Below, one piece after another: positions 21,697 to 22,922 of a stretch of DNA of 22,922 bases. Under the pieces are notes generated by a model. It searched no databases and was not told the origin of the DNA. It saw nothing but the letters and a program-made list of their open reading frames with translations. Made by a program: the position numbers and the translations under genes. This stretch comes from Elusimicrobia bacterium UBA6262 (lineage in GTDB: Bacteria > CAYTYR01 > UBA6262), in assembly GCA_002441095.1 (NCBI GenBank), contig DJVG01000015.1:3281-26202 (forward strand). The letters are read 5' to 3'. Within the stretch, counting starts at the first letter, position 1, and every line of letters begins with the position of its first letter.

Positions 21697-22675
21697 AACC
21701 TGTCTTCCTTACTTTAACTTCCCGGCCGGTTGGGCTCAATACCTTGACTGAATTATCCTTGGTTATTTCACCGATCCAACCGTATGGAAAAAGGGCAAGC
21801 GCCTTCCTGATCTTATTTTTTGGCACAGTAAATAATAATTCGTAATCTTCACCGCCGGACAGGGCCCATTGCAGGGCCTGTTGCGGGTTGCGGGTTGCGA
21901 GTTGCGAGTTTAGGGGGATCTTATCCAAATATACTCTGGCACCGACTTTTGATTGGGCGCAGAGTAATTTTACGGAAATGTGCAGGCCATCGCTAATATC
22001 GATCATGCTGGAAGCAAGCCGGTGTTGAACGATCAAACGGGACTCTTTTACTCTTGGCTCCGGTCTTAGATACCTCTTAATAAGCAGTCGCGAGTCACGA
22101 GTCACGGGTCGCGAGTCGCGTAGAATTTCCAAGCCTGCCGCTGCTTCTCCTACACGATTGGTCACGAACAGGGCATCGCCTGGACTGGCCCCATGACGGA
22201 ACAGGATATCCTTAGCCGTGGCTTCCCCTAAAAGCGCTATGTTAACCACCAGCCGGTCAGGGGACTTAACTGTGTCCCCGCCGATGATCCCTACATGATA
22301 TTTATGGGCCAAGCTGGCCACCCCCTGTGCCAATTTGTCCACATTATCCACAGGAATACCCACAGGGACGCCCACAGAGATCAGCCCCCAGGTAGGGGTG
22401 GCGCCCATACTGGCTATATCGCTGATATTGACAGCCAGGGCTTTCCAGCCAATATCTGAAAAACCTTCATATTTCAATGAAAAATGAACATCTTCTATCA
22501 GCATATCAGTGGTATAGATCAGGGCTTTATTGTGGCCAATTTTAACCACAGCTGCATCATCCCCTATGCCCTGCACCAATCCTGGCCTGTCTGGCCGTCC
22601 AAAAATACGCTCCGCCCGCTGGATCAAGCCAAACTCCCCTAATTGCCCCAAAGTTAACCCTTTTACCTGAGCCAT
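21680..22675 (-). CDS. thiL: thiamine-monophosphate kinase
   Basis: Phosphorylates thiamine monophosphate to thiamine pyrophosphate. 331 residues, normal length. Signatures: GIGDDAA (36-42), TTDMLIEDVHF (55-65), AVNISDIASMGATP, GGDTVKS (132-138), ISDGL and ALSGGEDYELLFT. Start ATG 22675 with AAGG upstream. Two stretches, residues about 186-197 and 256-266, are encoded by heptamer tandem repeats (22087-22121 and 21881-21908). They fall in variable surface loops between the conserved motifs, so function is probably kept. Confidence 0.95.
   Translation of the reverse strand: MAQVKGLTLGQLGEFGLIQRAERIFGRPDRPGLVQGIGDDAAVVKIGHNKALIYTTDMLIEDVHFSLKYEGFSDIGWKALAVNISDIASMGATPTWGLISVGVPVGIPVDNVDKLAQGVASLAHKYHVGIIGGDTVKSPDRLVVNIALLGEATAKDILFRHGASPGDALFVTNRVGEAAAGLEILRDSRPVTRDSRLLIKRYLRPEPRVKESRLIVQHRLASSMIDISDGLHISVKLLCAQSKVGARVYLDKIPLNSQLATRNPQQALQWALSGGEDYELLFTVPKNKIRKALALFPYGWIGEITKDNSVKVLSPTGREVKVRKTGYEHFK
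21881..21908. repeat. heptamer repeat inside thiL (TTGCGAG family)
   Basis: Four plus-strand units: TTGCGGG twice, then TTGCGAG twice. It encodes part of the stretch NSQLATRNPQ in ThiL, just before the conserved ALSGGEDYELL motif. Confidence 0.9.
22087..22121. repeat. heptamer repeat inside thiL (GTCGCGA family)
   Basis: Five plus-strand units with consensus GTCGCGA (variants GTCACGA, GTCACGG, GTCGCGT). It encodes RDSRPVTRDSR in a loop before LRPEPRV. The 35-bp length is not a multiple of three, but the reading frame is open throughout. Confidence 0.9.
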
Positions 22676-22676
22676 G

Positions 22677-22922
22677 TTAACCTTTCTTCTCAGCTAGTTT
22701 CAACAACCTGGATTTTCTGATCGTCATAGCCCTGGCTGGGCATAATTCTATGCAACAAAAACACTCAATACATTTTTTATAGTTGATCCTGATTTTTCCT
22801 TGATAATTATTAATAGCCTTAACCGGGCAGCTATTCACGCAAACCTGGCATCTAGTGCACAATTCATCATTGACTACCGGATTTGTTAACCTGATCATCC
22901 GCGCAATATAACTTACTAAAGG
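22677..22922 (-). CDS. 2[4Fe-4S] ferredoxin domain, probably the C-terminus of a longer protein (partial)
   Basis: Two clusters, CTRCQVCVNSCP and CIECFCCIELCP, each CxxCxxCxxxCP and typical of 8Fe-8S ferredoxins that carry low-potential electrons. A 73-residue frame could start at ATG 22898, but no good ribosome site precedes it and the frame stays open to the window edge (PLVSYIAR before the Met). The second cluster and the spacing resemble the ferredoxin tail of DUF362-family proteins, so I read it as a 3' fragment of such a gene. A free-standing ferredoxin is the alternative. It ends 1 bp before thiL. Confidence 0.75.
   Translation of the reverse strand, partial: PLVSYIARMIRLTNPVVNDELCTRCQVCVNSCPVKAINNYQGKIRINYKKCIECFCCIELCPARAMTIRKSRLLKLAEKKG

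Overview
The window is a compact bacterial chromosome segment in which essentially every gene is read from the minus strand (right to left). Genes are tightly packed with 1-4 bp overlaps, there is frequent TTG start use (gcvPB, gcvT, rpiB, tpiA, gltX and perhaps deoC), and GC content is moderate. The gene set is housekeeping plus signalling: a membrane sensor kinase with an apparent extracytoplasmic domain, a PilT-type motor, HD-GYP and GGDEF proteins. It suggests a free-living, probably diderm, uncultivated lineage. A Margulisbacteria/WOR-1-like or related candidate phylum is possible, but that is a weak inference from gene style and heptamer repeats, not from a marker gene.

Layout in transcription order (right to left). 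(1) 22922-20104: a ferredoxin-like 2[4Fe-4S] C-terminus (cut by the window edge), thiL, tsaE, tsaB and rimI, all overlapping or nearly so: thiamine-phosphate kinase plus the tRNA t6A37 machinery. (2) 20065-16738: a good sigma70-type promoter, then a sensor histidine kinase and a REC-GAF-GGDEF response regulator. (3) 16678-13287: hisG, gltX, a DUF1844 gene, tRNA-Gln(CTG), a small YvlD/holin-like membrane protein and tRNA-Glu(CTC). (4) 12841-11624: a protein with two complete HD-GYP domains. (5) 11460-11182: a self-contained transcription unit for a 43-residue basic peptide with a near-consensus promoter and a terminator. (6) bioY behind a BirA-type operator. (7) 10542-107: from a tpiA promoter, a long same-strand run tpiA, rpiB, deoC, pilT, a 310-residue protein, gcvT, gcvH, gcvPA, gcvPB and a 610-residue DnaA-like protein.

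The most unusual content is the pair of proteins flanking the glycine-cleavage genes. The 310-residue protein (6377-7309) and the 610-residue protein (107-1939) share an N-terminal domain of about 80 residues and a C-terminal domain of about 120 residues. In the larger one a DnaA-type AAA+ module, lacking the DNA-binding domain IV, plus a Pro/Glu-rich linker sits between them. The shared C-terminal domain has the strand/helix order and an 'IP-Q' signature of an Argonaute MID domain with no PIWI nuclease domain after it. I regard this as a candidate undescribed AAA+/MID-like system; it needs a structure or profile comparison.

The intergenic spaces carry several families of 7-bp tandem repeats, two of them arranged as long near-identical hairpins. 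Related heptamers sit in frame inside thiL. There is also a ~94-bp direct duplication that includes the 3' end of tRNA-Glu. No rRNA, CRISPR array, transposase or prophage structural gene was seen.
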